A stretch of 64,000 nucleotides of DNA from Arthrobacter sp. S41 (lineage in GTDB: Bacteria > Actinomycetota > Actinomycetes > Actinomycetales > Micrococcaceae), in NCBI RefSeq assembly GCF_004320535.1, contig NZ_SIHY01000001.1, positions 1,736,001 through 1,800,000 of the forward strand, read 5' to 3'. The notes beneath the pieces are model-generated. The model was not told the origin of the DNA and did not search any database. It saw only the letters and a program-made list of their open reading frames with translations. This document shows positions 1 through 8,128 of this stretch, piece by piece. Numbering within the stretch: the first letter of the stretch is position 1; every line of letters begins with the position of its first letter. A program made the translations under genes and the position numbers.

Positions 1-663
1 CACAAAGACGGTCACCAATACACGCTTGACTGGGATACCCGAGAGTCGAGCCGCTTCGGTATTGCCACCTACCGCAAAGGAATTCTTGCCCATGACGGTC
101 CGGTTTAATACGAAGGCAGCCAGCAAACCGGAAACTACCAAAATGATGATTGGCATAGGGATCGGACCAAGGTCATCACCTAGCCAAGACACCGAGGAAG
201 CGGTGGAAATTGGACGGCCGTCGGAGATGACCAAGGTCAAACCGCGAACCACCGTGAGCATTGCCAGCGACGCGATGAAGGTAGGCAACTTACCGTAGGC
301 GCTCATTGCGCCGGTGACCCAACCCGAAAGAGCACCGATGGCCAAACCGACGGGGATAGCCAGAGCATCTGGCAGACCGGAGGTGGTCACTGCATAGGAA
401 GAACCCATGGCAGAAAGGGCCGCGACCGAACCGACCGAGAGATCAATGCCGGCGGCAACAATCACGAAGGTCATGCCAAAGGCCATCACTGCGATGGTGG
501 AAACCTGGATGCCAATGTTCAGCAGGTTAGGCCCGGTCAAGAATCGAGGTGTGGCGATGAAGAGGGCTAGGCAGAGAATTACCAAACCAACCAGCGCGCC
601 GTTATTGGCCAAGAATGCTTTGAAATCGAAGCCCTTCTTCGGGGCAGTAGCTACGCTGCTCAT
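1..663 (-). CDS. rbsC: Ribose-type sugar ABC transporter permease (RbsC), 3' end outside window
   Basis: This is the N-terminal 221 codons of a BPD_transp_2 family permease, the membrane channel of a carbohydrate ABC importer. The protein opens MSSVATAPKKGFDFKAFLAN. Hydrophobic helices follow, and the segment AAGIDLSVGSVAALSAM is the typical GIDLSVG loop of RbsC/XylH permeases. The ATG lies directly before the stop of the upstream ATPase gene on the same strand, so the two are co-transcribed and probably translationally coupled. The gene runs off the left edge, where a periplasmic-type binding protein gene (rbsB) would be expected. The ribose assignment rests on the rbsR-rbsA-rbsC order, as in the corynebacterial rbsRACBD operon. 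Another pentose or hexose is possible. Confidence 0.88.
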   Translation of the reverse strand, partial: MSSVATAPKKGFDFKAFLANNGALVGLVILCLALFIATPRFLTGPNLLNIGIQVSTIAVMAFGMTFVIVAAGIDLSVGSVAALSAMGSSYAVTTSGLPDALAIPVGLAIGALSGWVTGAMSAYGKLPTFIASLAMLTVVRGLTLVISDGRPISTASSVSWLGDDLGPIPMPIIILVVSGLLAAFVLNRTVMGKNSFAVGGNTEAARLSGIPVKRVLVTVFV

Positions 664-2178
664 TTACTTAATTCCCATCTCTTCTTCGCGATGCACATTG
701 CTAATAGCCAGGGCCATGATGGCGTCCTGGGTTGCTTCTTTAGTGGATAGTTCTCCGGCGATCCGCCCTTGGCTCATCACCAAGATGCGGTCAGACATGC
801 CCAGTACTTCGGGCAGCTCGCTGGAAGCCATTAAGACACAGCCTCCGGAGGCCGTGATTTCGTTGATTAGTTCGTAGATTTCTACCTTGGCGCCGACGTC
901 CACGCCACGGGTGGGTTCATCGAGCAGTAGCACCTTCGCCCCTGCAGTGAACCAGCGGCCAAACACTGCCTTTTGCTGGTTGCCACCGGACAATGAACGG
1001 ATTGGCGCATCGATGCTGCCCATGCGAATGCGTAGGCGCTCAGCGACTTTCTGTGCACGAGCCTTCTGACCCTTGCGATCCACCAGACCATTTTTTGCGG
1101 TGGCAGCCATGGTGGCGTAACCAATGTTTTCGGCTACCGACGCATCAAGGACTAATCCCTGAGTTTTGCGGTCTTCAGGAACATGTCCGATCCCCGCGCG
1201 GGTAGCGGCCGCCACGTCATAGCTGGTTAGCTTTTTACCCGACACCTTCACAGTGCCCGATGCGTACTTGTCAGCCCCTGCGATGGCCCGAATCAACTCG
1301 GTACGCCCAGCGCCCATCAACCCAGCCAGTGCGACAACTTCACCGGGACGAATCTGCAGTGAGATGTCCTTGAGCGCTCCTTCTGACAGGTGCTCAACGG
1401 TCAATAACGGCTGTCCGCTGACATCGGTGGCTACGCGTGGGAACTGTGCATCGATATCCCGGCCGACCATCAGACGAACAAGTTCATTTTCGTCGGTGTC
1501 CGCAGGAACTGTGGCGATAAATTTACCGTCGCGCAGTACGTTGACGTAGTCACCGATGGCGGCGATTTCATCGAGGTGGTGGCTGATGAAGACCATGCCA
1601 ACACCTTGGGTTTTCAGCTGGTTGACCACACGGAACAGGTGCTCGATCTCCGTGGTGGTCAATGCTGCGGTGGGCTCATCCAAGATCAGCACTCGCGCAT
1701 CAAGACTCAAGGCTTTGGCGATTTCCACCAATTGCTGCTGGGCTAGGCCCAACTCCCCCACCGGGGTGTTCACGTCTAGGTCCAGTTCCAGCTTGGCCAA
1801 TGCATCGCGGGCAATCTTACGCATTTCACGGCGGTTGATAATACCGAATTTGCGGGGCACTCGTCCCAGCGTGATGTTCTCGGCGATAGTCATCGACGGG
1901 ACCAGATTTAGTTCCTGGTGAATGGTCGCGATACCTAGCGCCTCGGAGGTCTTGGTGTCGCGGATCCTTACGGGCTGTCCCTTGAACAGGATCTGCCCCG
2001 CATCAGGTTCATGCACGCCTGCGATCATTTTGATCAGCGTGGACTTACCTGCACCGTTTTCGCCGAGCAGTACCGAGACTTTGCCGGCATACACTTCGAC
2101 TGTCACGTCCTCGATGACCTGTACTGGGCCGAACGACTTGCAGACCTTGTCCAGGACCAGCAGAGCGTCATTACTCAT
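664..2178 (-). CDS. rbsA: Sugar ABC transporter ATP-binding protein (RbsA), two ATPase domains
   Basis: A 504-residue duplicated ABC ATPase of the RbsA/XylG/MglA type that energises sugar uptake. The first half has Walker A GENGAGKST, signature LGLAQQQLVEIA and Walker B LILDEPTAALT. The second half has the usual degenerate P-loop (GLMGAGRTE), signature LSGGNQQKAVFGRW and LLLDEPTRGVD. The open frame extends 34 codons further upstream, but the ATG at 2178 (MSNDALLVLDKV) is preferred because GGAAGGAA lies just before it and the family alignment begins there. The gene lies 19 bp downstream of the LacI-type regulator and abuts rbsC, forming one minus-strand operon. The usual family length is about 500 residues, so it is intact. 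Confidence 0.93.
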   Translation of the reverse strand: MSNDALLVLDKVCKSFGPVQVIEDVTVEVYAGKVSVLLGENGAGKSTLIKMIAGVHEPDAGQILFKGQPVRIRDTKTSEALGIATIHQELNLVPSMTIAENITLGRVPRKFGIINRREMRKIARDALAKLELDLDVNTPVGELGLAQQQLVEIAKALSLDARVLILDEPTAALTTTEIEHLFRVVNQLKTQGVGMVFISHHLDEIAAIGDYVNVLRDGKFIATVPADTDENELVRLMVGRDIDAQFPRVATDVSGQPLLTVEHLSEGALKDISLQIRPGEVVALAGLMGAGRTELIRAIAGADKYASGTVKVSGKKLTSYDVAAATRAGIGHVPEDRKTQGLVLDASVAENIGYATMAATAKNGLVDRKGQKARAQKVAERLRIRMGSIDAPIRSLSGGNQQKAVFGRWFTAGAKVLLLDEPTRGVDVGAKVEIYELINEITASGGCVLMASSELPEVLGMSDRILVMSQGRIAGELSTKEATQDAIMALAISNVHREEEMGIK

Positions 2179-2197
2179 TTTTGTTCCTTCCATGCAC

Positions 2198-3232
2198 CTA
2201 CGCGCCGGTAGTTTCCGGGGCTTGGGCGAGGGACGCCCGGTTGGCGAATTGGCTAATAAATTCTTGGGGTTCTGGTTCATTGCTGCCCATCACAGCTTGC
2301 AAGGCAGTGACTGCTGCACGACCCATTGCGCGCAGGTCATGGCTGATGGTTGCAATCGGCGGATGGTGCATGAGCATCGCATCCACCTCGTCAAAAGCGA
2401 TGACCGATAGTTCCGGGCCCACCCGAACTCCGGCCTCGCGCCAAACTGTGAGAGCACCGATAGCCATAGGCGCATCTGCGATGATGACCGCAGTGGGTTT
2501 CAGCGGGTGGTTCAGCAGCCAGCGAGCTCCGTCCGCGCCTGACTCGGCTTGGAAGTCACCGGCGAAGTGCAGATTTGCGTTTGATTCCAGAGCATTTGCC
2601 AGCAGCGCGTCATCAAAGGCACGGTGGCGTTCACGAGCGGTGGAAGCGTGGGCTGGTCCACCGAGGAAGGCGATATTTCGGTGGCCCAATTTTTTGAGCT
2701 CACCAATTGCCTCCCCCAATGCTTCGCTACTTGATGCTGAAACGGAAGGAACGTTCAGTTCAGGAAGTGTGCGGTCCACAAAGACCATTGGAGTACCTGA
2801 ACTGATGATCCGCTGCATCATTTCGCTAGGGCGTTCGTCTTCTTCGTCCAGTCCCTGAGGAACCACGATGAGACCGTCTACTCGACGCGAAAGCATTGCA
2901 GCGAGGAACTGGTCCTGCTGGGCGGTGTCTTCATTGGCGTTACCAATGAAAGTCATCATGCCGGCCGCCAGCGCTTGCTGTTCTACGGCATGAGCCAAAT
3001 CAGAGAAGTAGGGGTTGCGCACATCAGAAATCAGCAGTGCGATGGTGTCAGTTTTGGTGGAGCGAAGGGAACGTGCCTGAGCGTTGGGAACGAAGCCCAG
3101 ATTCTTGGCAGCGGCTTCAACTTTTTCGCGGGAATCGGCAGAAGTTGCAGAGTGTCCGGAGAGAACGCGCGAGGCAGTGGCCGAAGATACTCCGGCTGCC
3201 AGTGCCACGTCTTTGATGGTGACGGCGTTCAT
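2198..3232 (-). CDS. rbsR: LacI-family transcriptional regulator, probably ribose repressor RbsR
   Basis: A 344-residue LacI/GalR regulator. The N-terminal helix-turn-helix TIKDVALAAGVSSATASRVL occupies residues 5-24, followed by the hinge helix (AQARSLRSTKT) and a periplasmic-binding-protein-like sensor domain to the C-terminus. It is the first gene of the minus-strand operon with rbsA and rbsC, so it probably represses its own operon and is released by a sugar or sugar phosphate. A perfect palindrome lies 22 bp upstream of its ATG and is its likely operator. Being first in the operon matches the corynebacterial rbsRACBD arrangement. The effector (ribose) is inferred from context only. Confidence 0.85.
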   Translation of the reverse strand: MNAVTIKDVALAAGVSSATASRVLSGHSATSADSREKVEAAAKNLGFVPNAQARSLRSTKTDTIALLISDVRNPYFSDLAHAVEQQALAAGMMTFIGNANEDTAQQDQFLAAMLSRRVDGLIVVPQGLDEEDERPSEMMQRIISSGTPMVFVDRTLPELNVPSVSASSSEALGEAIGELKKLGHRNIAFLGGPAHASTARERHRAFDDALLANALESNANLHFAGDFQAESGADGARWLLNHPLKPTAVIIADAPMAIGALTVWREAGVRVGPELSVIAFDEVDAMLMHHPPIATISHDLRAMGRAAVTALQAVMGSNEPEPQEFISQFANRASLAQAPETTGA

Positions 3233-3254
3233 CGCGTTAAGCCCCTTTGCTTAC

Positions 3255-3284
3255 GTGTAATCGATTCCATGGAATCGATTACAC
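3255..3284. promoter_or_regulatory. 30-bp perfect palindrome, double LacI-type operator for rbsRAC
   Basis: The sequence from 3255 to 3284 is a perfect inverted repeat centred between 3269 and 3270. Each half is itself a LacI-family operator with a central CG: TGTAATCGATTCCA at 3256-3269 and TGGAATCGATTACA at 3270-3283. The two CG centres (3262 and 3276) are 14 bp apart. It lies just upstream of rbsR, so two dimers or one tetramer could sit on the rbs promoter. Confidence 0.8.
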
Positions 3285-3478
3285 AGTCTCCACCACGCGG
3301 AAAACATTGTCAACACCAACGATCTCAAGATCCAACTAGCCCAGCGATCATCTCCAAAATTATTGATGTTGATCTGAGGCTTTATCACGCATGTCGCACA
3401 GCGCACTTAATAATTCAGATTTATTCACGCACAAAAACGACAATCAACTCACTACTTTTCACACCACGCCACCGACCG

Positions 3479-4174
3479 ATGACTATGATTGAAAACGTGT
3501 CGGTAAACCAGCTCTCAGATAGCGCGCAAAACTATCTCAAGATCATCTTTGGACTCACTGAGTGGTCCAGCGATCCAGTGACAGCCAGCGTCATTGCGGC
3601 CAAAGCTGGCATGAAGCTTTCCACGGTCTCCGGCGCATTGAGTAAGCTGCGACAGCAGGGTCTTTTGAACCATGCTCCATACGGTGCCGTCACCCTCACC
3701 AACTTAGGCCGTGGCTACGCGATGACCATGGTTCGGCGCCATCGATTAGTTGAGACTTTCCTTGTCCAGATGCTTGGCTACCGCTGGGACCAGGTGCATG
3801 ACGAGGCCGAAAATCTAGAGCACGCCGTCTCTGATTTCATGATTGAGCGCATTGACGATCTTCTAGATCATCCGACCCGTGATCCTCATGGCGATCCCAT
3901 TCCCACCGCAGAAGGCCACATCAACATCCCAGAAGCGATCAATCTCAGTGACGCCGTCGACGGCAGCCGCGTCGTAGTTGAGCGCATTGCTGATGATGAT
4001 TCGCAGCTGCTTCAGTATTTCTCAGATCAAGACATCCGAGTTGGAGTTCAGCTCAGCGTTTCGGTTGCAGAAGATTTCTCTGACACCGTCACCGTCAAGG
4101 TCGCTGGGAAAAAATCAACCGCTCAGCTCGGAACCCGTGCAAGCACCGCAGTTTGGGTCTCCCACGTAGCTTGA
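3479..4174 (+). CDS. mntR: DtxR-family metalloregulator, manganese type (MntR)
   Basis: A 231-residue DtxR/MntR family repressor. A winged helix (about residues 28-75, VTASVIAAKAGMKLSTVSGA) is followed by the dimerisation and metal-binding domain (about 75-145) and a C-terminal SH3-like FeoA domain (about 160-231). In the metal site DEAENLEH a Glu stands where DtxR/IdeR has its key Cys. That Glu, the second Glu and the His match the Mn-type ligands of MntR, while the N-terminal Asp/Glu ligands appear as Asn and Lys. A metal ABC operon with an MntR-like box lies 1.3 kb downstream, so manganese repression is the likely job. No clear ribosome binding site was seen. ATG at 3479 or 3485 is chosen because homology begins there, although the frame is open to 2975. 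Confidence 0.82.
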   Translation: MTMIENVSVNQLSDSAQNYLKIIFGLTEWSSDPVTASVIAAKAGMKLSTVSGALSKLRQQGLLNHAPYGAVTLTNLGRGYAMTMVRRHRLVETFLVQMLGYRWDQVHDEAENLEHAVSDFMIERIDDLLDHPTRDPHGDPIPTAEGHINIPEAINLSDAVDGSRVVVERIADDDSQLLQYFSDQDIRVGVQLSVSVAEDFSDTVTVKVAGKKSTAQLGTRASTAVWVSHVA

Positions 4175-4188
4175 TGCGGTACCTACAA

Positions 4189-4214
4189 AGCATTTGTCGA
4201 AGCTTTCAAATGCT
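4189..4214 (+). terminator. Hairpin 3' of mntR
   Basis: AGCATTTG and CAAATGCT form an 8-bp stem with a 10-nt loop just after the mntR stop. No clear T-run follows, so it is a weak or Rho-assisted terminator at best. Confidence 0.35.
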
Positions 4215-4374
4215 GCGCTAACACAAGTAACAATCCTCGAACGGCTTATTTGTCGAAATGTGGATTAGAGTAAGAATCAACCAAACTTACTGAAAAGTTC
4301 AAGTTTCTTTTCCTTGGATCGATCCACCGAGTTTTGGTCATCACTCGTATTCCTTCCTGCCGAAAGACTTCACC

Positions 4375-5334
4375 TTGCCAAGGAAAATCTTTGCCCTTCT
4401 CTGCGCTGCGATTCTGGTTCTCGCCGGTTGCAGCGCCCCAGCAGATTCGCCGTCGTTGGCCAGCCTTTCTGAAACAGTTCCAGCACCGTTGACCACAGGT
4501 CAGACCTTGGTCATCGAACGCGCTTCGACCAGCTCCAAGAAGGTCAGCGCCGGACCCAAGCTCAACGGTCCCAAGGCCACGACTATGCTCAAATCGCTAC
4601 CGGTCAAGGGTAAAGCTGCCGCTACTGGATACAACCGAAACAAGAAATTCGGCAACGGTTGGAAAGACTTCGACAAGGACAAATGCGACGAACGCCAAGA
4701 CACACTCTCACGAGATATGTCTAAGGTGAAGTTCAAGGACCGAAAGAAGTGCACGGTCGCTTCCGGTACGTTGAACGACAAGTACACCGGCAAGAGGATC
4801 AATTGGAAGGTCAAGTCTGGCAGCGTCGATATCGACCACGTGGTCGCCCTGAAAAATGCGTGGATTTCCGGTGCGCAGAAGCTTTCACAATCTCAGCGTC
4901 AGGCCCTAGCTAACGATCCGCTGAACCTTATTGCTGCTGATGCGTCCGCTAATCGCCAGAAGGGCGAGAAGAATACAGCTGAGTGGTTGCCAAAGAATAA
5001 GAGCTTCCGCTGCCAATACGTGGCCACACAAATTAGCGTCAAGAAAAAGTACGCGCTTTCGGTGACAAAACCCGAAAAGAACGCCATGACCAAGGTGCTG
5101 AACTCTTGCAGGAACCAAAAGGGCGCCAAAGTCACCGCAATTAAGCCTGCTGGTTCAACGCCAAAAACTACTCCAAAGAAGAAGACCACAAAGTCCCCTG
5201 GCACGGTCAAGGGCACCGTACATCCCGGTTCTTACTGCAAGAACGTGGACAAGGGCAAGCGTGGAAAATCTGCCGCAGGCAAGCTGTACACCTGCAAATA
5301 CGATGCCAACGGAAAGCTTCGCTGGCGCGCATAA
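4375..5334 (+). CDS. Secreted lipoprotein with HNH nuclease (DUF1524/GmrSD-C-like) domain
   Basis: A 319-residue protein starting at TTG (4375) with GAAAG upstream. Its lipoprotein signal peptide has the lipobox LAGC (Cys about residue 19), so it should be anchored outside the cell. After a low-complexity linker comes an HNH domain: the motif VDIDHVVALKNAWISGA supplies the DH pair and NDPLNLIAADASANRQKG supplies the Asn and the metal-site part, followed by AEWLP. This pattern is typical of DUF1524-like extracellular nucleases. A Lys/Thr-rich linker leads to a small C-terminal module with two Cys (YCKNVDKGKRG, YTCKYDANGKLRWRA), possibly a wall- or nucleic-acid-binding unit. It is very lysine-rich. 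Likely roles are DNA scavenging or competition. It is a single gene between mntR and the metal ABC operon. Confidence 0.8.
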   Translation: MPRKIFALLCAAILVLAGCSAPADSPSLASLSETVPAPLTTGQTLVIERASTSSKKVSAGPKLNGPKATTMLKSLPVKGKAAATGYNRNKKFGNGWKDFDKDKCDERQDTLSRDMSKVKFKDRKKCTVASGTLNDKYTGKRINWKVKSGSVDIDHVVALKNAWISGAQKLSQSQRQALANDPLNLIAADASANRQKGEKNTAEWLPKNKSFRCQYVATQISVKKKYALSVTKPEKNAMTKVLNSCRNQKGAKVTAIKPAGSTPKTTPKKKTTKSPGTVKGTVHPGSYCKNVDKGKRGKSAAGKLYTCKYDANGKLRWRA

Positions 5335-5338
5335 TCAA

Positions 5339-5383
5339 GAAATGAACATGGCGGAGGTCCTTGACCTCCGCCACGTTCATTTC
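5339..5383. terminator. Strong bidirectional hairpin between convergent genes
   Basis: A stem with 20 of 21 positions paired and a 3-nt loop (5339-5359 against 5363-5383), GC-rich in the upper half. It lies between the HNH lipoprotein gene (plus) and the metal permease gene (minus), so it can terminate both. Confidence 0.75.
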
Positions 5384-5425
5384 TGCTGAAGCGACAACCG
5401 ATTCGTTGATATTCGAGAACTTGAT

Positions 5426-6301
5426 CTAGCTAGCTGCCGCCAACGACTTGCGTCGATTTTTTGTTGCTATGTAAGCGGCAATCAATCCTTGCCGAGGGCT
5501 GAACAGGTAGACCACGGTAAAGATTAGACCTTGAGCTAGAACCACCATGCCGCCGGTGGATGCGTCGAGGAAGTAGCTTACGTAGACGCCCAGTACCCCG
5601 GCAGACGCAGCGAGCGCCGGTGCAATGATCAACATCTTTGAAAACTTGTCAGTTAGCAAGAAGGCTGTGGCCCCGGGGATGATCAGCATCGCGACAACCA
5701 AGATGACTCCGACAGCTTGCAATGCAACCACGGATGTCATGGCCAGCAACCCGAGAAGTACTGCACCAATCAGTCGTGGGTTCATTCCCAATGCGTGTGC
5801 GTGCGTCTGATCAAAAGCGTAGAGCGTGAAGTCCTTACGTTTGAAGATCAGAATTGAGAAGGTCACCGCTCCCAAGATCAATACTTGCCACAGATCCTCA
5901 GCAGAGACACCCAATAGATTGCCGAAGATAATGTGGTTGAGATCGATGTGGCTTGGAGTGACAGAGATGAGAACCAGCCCGAAGGAAAACAGAGTGGTGA
6001 AGACAATGCCTATTGCTGCGTCTTCTTTCAGTTTGGTTGTGTCCCGCACTCCCCCGATGAGCGCCACCGCTAAGAATCCAAAGATCAATGCTCCCAGTGC
6101 AAACGGCGCTCCAACGATGTAGGCCAAGACGACCCCTGGCAATACTGCGTGCGAGACCGCGTCACCCATCAAGGACCAGCCAATAAGCACCAGCCAGCAA
6201 GAAAGTACCGCGCAGAGCACGGAAGCAATAACCGTCACCGACAAGGCGCGGATCATGAACGTGTAGCTCAGGGGCTCGGCGAGCAGTTCAAGTAGGTTCA
6301 T
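5426..6301 (-). CDS. Metal ABC transporter permease (Mn/Zn type, ABC-3 family)
   Basis: A 291-residue ABC-3 family permease (MntB/ZnuB/SitC type). It has about eight or nine hydrophobic helices and the family segment SLMGDAVSHAVLPGVVLAYIVGAPFALGA near the N-terminus. It carries the metal ion across the membrane. Its ATG overlaps the stop codon of the ATPase gene by 4 bp (ATGA), giving translational coupling, and it is the last gene of the operon before the hairpin at 5339-5383. The nearby mntR and the upstream box point to manganese, although zinc or iron cannot be excluded from sequence alone. Confidence 0.9.
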   Translation of the reverse strand: MNLLELLAEPLSYTFMIRALSVTVIASVLCAVLSCWLVLIGWSLMGDAVSHAVLPGVVLAYIVGAPFALGALIFGFLAVALIGGVRDTTKLKEDAAIGIVFTTLFSFGLVLISVTPSHIDLNHIIFGNLLGVSAEDLWQVLILGAVTFSILIFKRKDFTLYAFDQTHAHALGMNPRLIGAVLLGLLAMTSVVALQAVGVILVVAMLIIPGATAFLLTDKFSKMLIIAPALAASAGVLGVYVSYFLDASTGGMVVLAQGLIFTVVYLFSPRQGLIAAYIATKNRRKSLAAAS

Positions 6302-7053
6302 GAGACATCTCGTTTCATCGGATCTAGCCCGAAGGCCAACGCCAAGTTCTCTGCCTGCAGCACGACCTCGGGTGCACCGTGCATCAGGACCTTGCGCATC
6401 AACAGCACCGCTTCATCAGCGAGCTGTGGCAGGGCCTGCAAATCATGGGTGGAGATCAAGATGCTTCCACCATCATCGGCAATTTCGCGCAGTAGCGTGG
6501 TGATGGTTGCTTCACTGCGTTTATCTACGCCGGCGAACGGTTCATCTAGCAGCATGATGCTGGCACCTTGGGCGATGCATCTGGCAACGAAGGCACGTTT
6601 CTTCTGACCTCCGGAAAGTTGGCCGATTTGCCGGTCTGCGTACTCGGTCAGTTCCACCCGTTCCAACGCTTCGTTGACTGCCGCATGGTCCTTCTTCTTG
6701 GCCCGCCGACTCCATCCCATTTGTCCGTACCGTCCAGTCATCACAACATCGCGTACTGATATGGGAAAGTTCCAATCCACCGCTTCGCTCTGTGGAACAT
6801 AGGCGAGCATTCCGCTCTTACGCGCTTGGAGCGGATCGGTACCACCGATTTTTACGCTCCCACTGTCGGGCTTGATTTGGCCCATGATCGTTTTGAAGAG
6901 TGTGGACTTCCCGGATCCGTTCATGCCCACCAATCCGCAGACAGTGCCTTGGGCCAGCGCCAACGATGCGTTGTCCAAGGCCAGTACGGGACCGTAATGA
7001 ACGGTGGCCGACGATACGTCAACGGCCAGCTCAGTAGTACTTGTGGCGATCAT
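6298..7053 (-). CDS. Metal ABC transporter ATP-binding protein
   Basis: A 251-residue ABC ATPase of the Mn/Zn importer group. It has Walker A GMNGSGKSTL, Q-loop AYVPQSEAVDWNFP (the PQ.....WDFP-like form is usual for Mn/Zn ATPases), signature LSGGQKKRAFVARC, Walker B SIMLLDEPFAGVD and switch His in LISTHDL. It energises the permease encoded just downstream. It starts at ATG 7053, overlapping the binding-protein stop by 4 bp, and ends overlapping the permease ATG by 4 bp, so the three genes form a tightly coupled operon. Confidence 0.92.
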   Translation of the reverse strand: MIATSTTELAVDVSSATVHYGPVLALDNASLALAQGTVCGLVGMNGSGKSTLFKTIMGQIKPDSGSVKIGGTDPLQARKSGMLAYVPQSEAVDWNFPISVRDVVMTGRYGQMGWSRRAKKKDHAAVNEALERVELTEYADRQIGQLSGGQKKRAFVARCIAQGASIMLLDEPFAGVDKRSEATITTLLREIADDGGSILISTHDLQALPQLADEAVLLMRKVLMHGAPEVVLQAENLALAFGLDPMKRDVS

Positions 7054-8003
7054 GGCGTTTGGCCTTTCAACGATCGGGCAATGAGCTGGGTATCGTGCGT
7101 AATTAGTTCCAGGTAAGTCGGCACTGGTCCATCAGCTTCTGAGAGTGAATCTACGTACAGTGTTCCGCCGTATTTTGCGTCGGTAGATTCCACCACTCGT
7201 TGCATCGCCGCATCAGATACGGTTGATTCGCAGAAGACTGCCGGAACGTGGTTCTCTCGTACATAGTCAATGGTGGAGGCGACCTTGCGTGGCGTGGCCT
7301 GAGATTCCGCGTTGACCGCCCAAAGGTACTTTTCTTTGAGCCCGGCATCTTTAGCTAGGTAGCTAAAGGCACCTTCACAAGTAACCAAGACCCGTTGCTG
7401 CGCGGGAATTGATTTGAGTTCGGTGGCAAGATCATCTTGAACTTTTTGTAGTTCAGCTTGATACCGCTTGGCGTTAGCTTGATAGTCAGCGGAATTGGTT
7501 GGATCAAGTTTGCTGAAGGCCTCTGCCATCCGGTTCACGTATTTTTGCACGTTCATTGGACTCATCCAGGCGTGAGGGTTTGGTTTGCCAGCACCTTCCC
7601 CCTGAACAATTCCAATCGGCGTGATGTCGTCACTGACGGTGACATGCGGTGCCGGGCTCTCTTGAACAAATTGGGCGAACCACGCTTCAAGGTTTAGCCC
7701 GTTATCCAAGATCAAATCAGCTTGGGAGGCACGGCGCAGGTCATCGGGGGTTGGCTCATAGCCGTGAATTTCAGCTCCGAGACGAGTCAGCGATTCCACC
7801 CGCAGGTGATCGCCTGCAACGTTTTGAGCGATGTCCTGCAGCACGGTGAACGTCGTGATCACCACTGGACGGGAGTCAGCTGATTCGGCCATACCCGGCT
7901 GCGACTCACTTGCCGGAGTACATCCCGTAGCCACCACCAACAACGACACAACAAGCAATGCCATCATGCGCGATGGCTTGCGCAGTCCAGACATTATTAG
8001 CAC
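7050..8003 (-). CDS. Metal ABC transporter substrate-binding lipoprotein (ZnuA/MntA-like, cluster A-I)
   Basis: A binding lipoprotein of about 317 residues. The signal sequence ends at the lipobox VATGC, so the protein is anchored to the outer face of the membrane. Features typical of cluster A-I metal binders are the His in GAEIHGYEP, the NPHAWMSP motif, Glu in VLVTCEGAFSYLA and FCESTVSD with the final Asp/Glu ligand region. It lacks the long His-rich loop of zinc ZnuA proteins, which fits manganese better. The frame is open to a TTG at 8015. GTG at 8003 is chosen because AGGA lies 5 nt before it, while ATG at 7994 has its AGGA 14 nt away. It is the first gene of the operon. Confidence 0.88.
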   Translation of the reverse strand: MLIMSGLRKPSRMMALLVVSLLVVATGCTPASESQPGMAESADSRPVVITTFTVLQDIAQNVAGDHLRVESLTRLGAEIHGYEPTPDDLRRASQADLILDNGLNLEAWFAQFVQESPAPHVTVSDDITPIGIVQGEGAGKPNPHAWMSPMNVQKYVNRMAEAFSKLDPTNSADYQANAKRYQAELQKVQDDLATELKSIPAQQRVLVTCEGAFSYLAKDAGLKEKYLWAVNAESQATPRKVASTIDYVRENHVPAVFCESTVSDAAMQRVVESTDAKYGGTLYVDSLSEADGPVPTYLELITHDTQLIARSLKGQTP

Positions 8004-8092
8004 TTGTGTCCTCAAATCCTGAGCTTCGTGGCGCTGCTCCTGCCTCGTTGCAAGAGAACGCGAGCGACAAACTTCGCTTACTCACAGGATAA

Positions 8093-8110
8093 TGTTTGAG
8101 GGGTCAAACA
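8093..8110. promoter_or_regulatory. Probable MntR box upstream of the metal ABC operon
   Basis: TGTTTGA-GGGG-TCAAACA is a perfect inverted repeat with 7-bp arms and a 4-bp spacer. It has the same 18-bp layout as the Corynebacterium glutamicum MntR motif TGTTCAATGCGTTGAACA as I recall it. It lies about 90 bp upstream of the binding-protein start, in the only gap before the operon. Confidence 0.65.
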
Positions 8111-8128
8111 ATCAATCTAATGACGCCG

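Noticed and set aside
2975-3478. Extended N-terminus of the mntR frame
   Set aside because: It is antisense to rbsR and its operator, and DtxR-family homology begins at about 3479.
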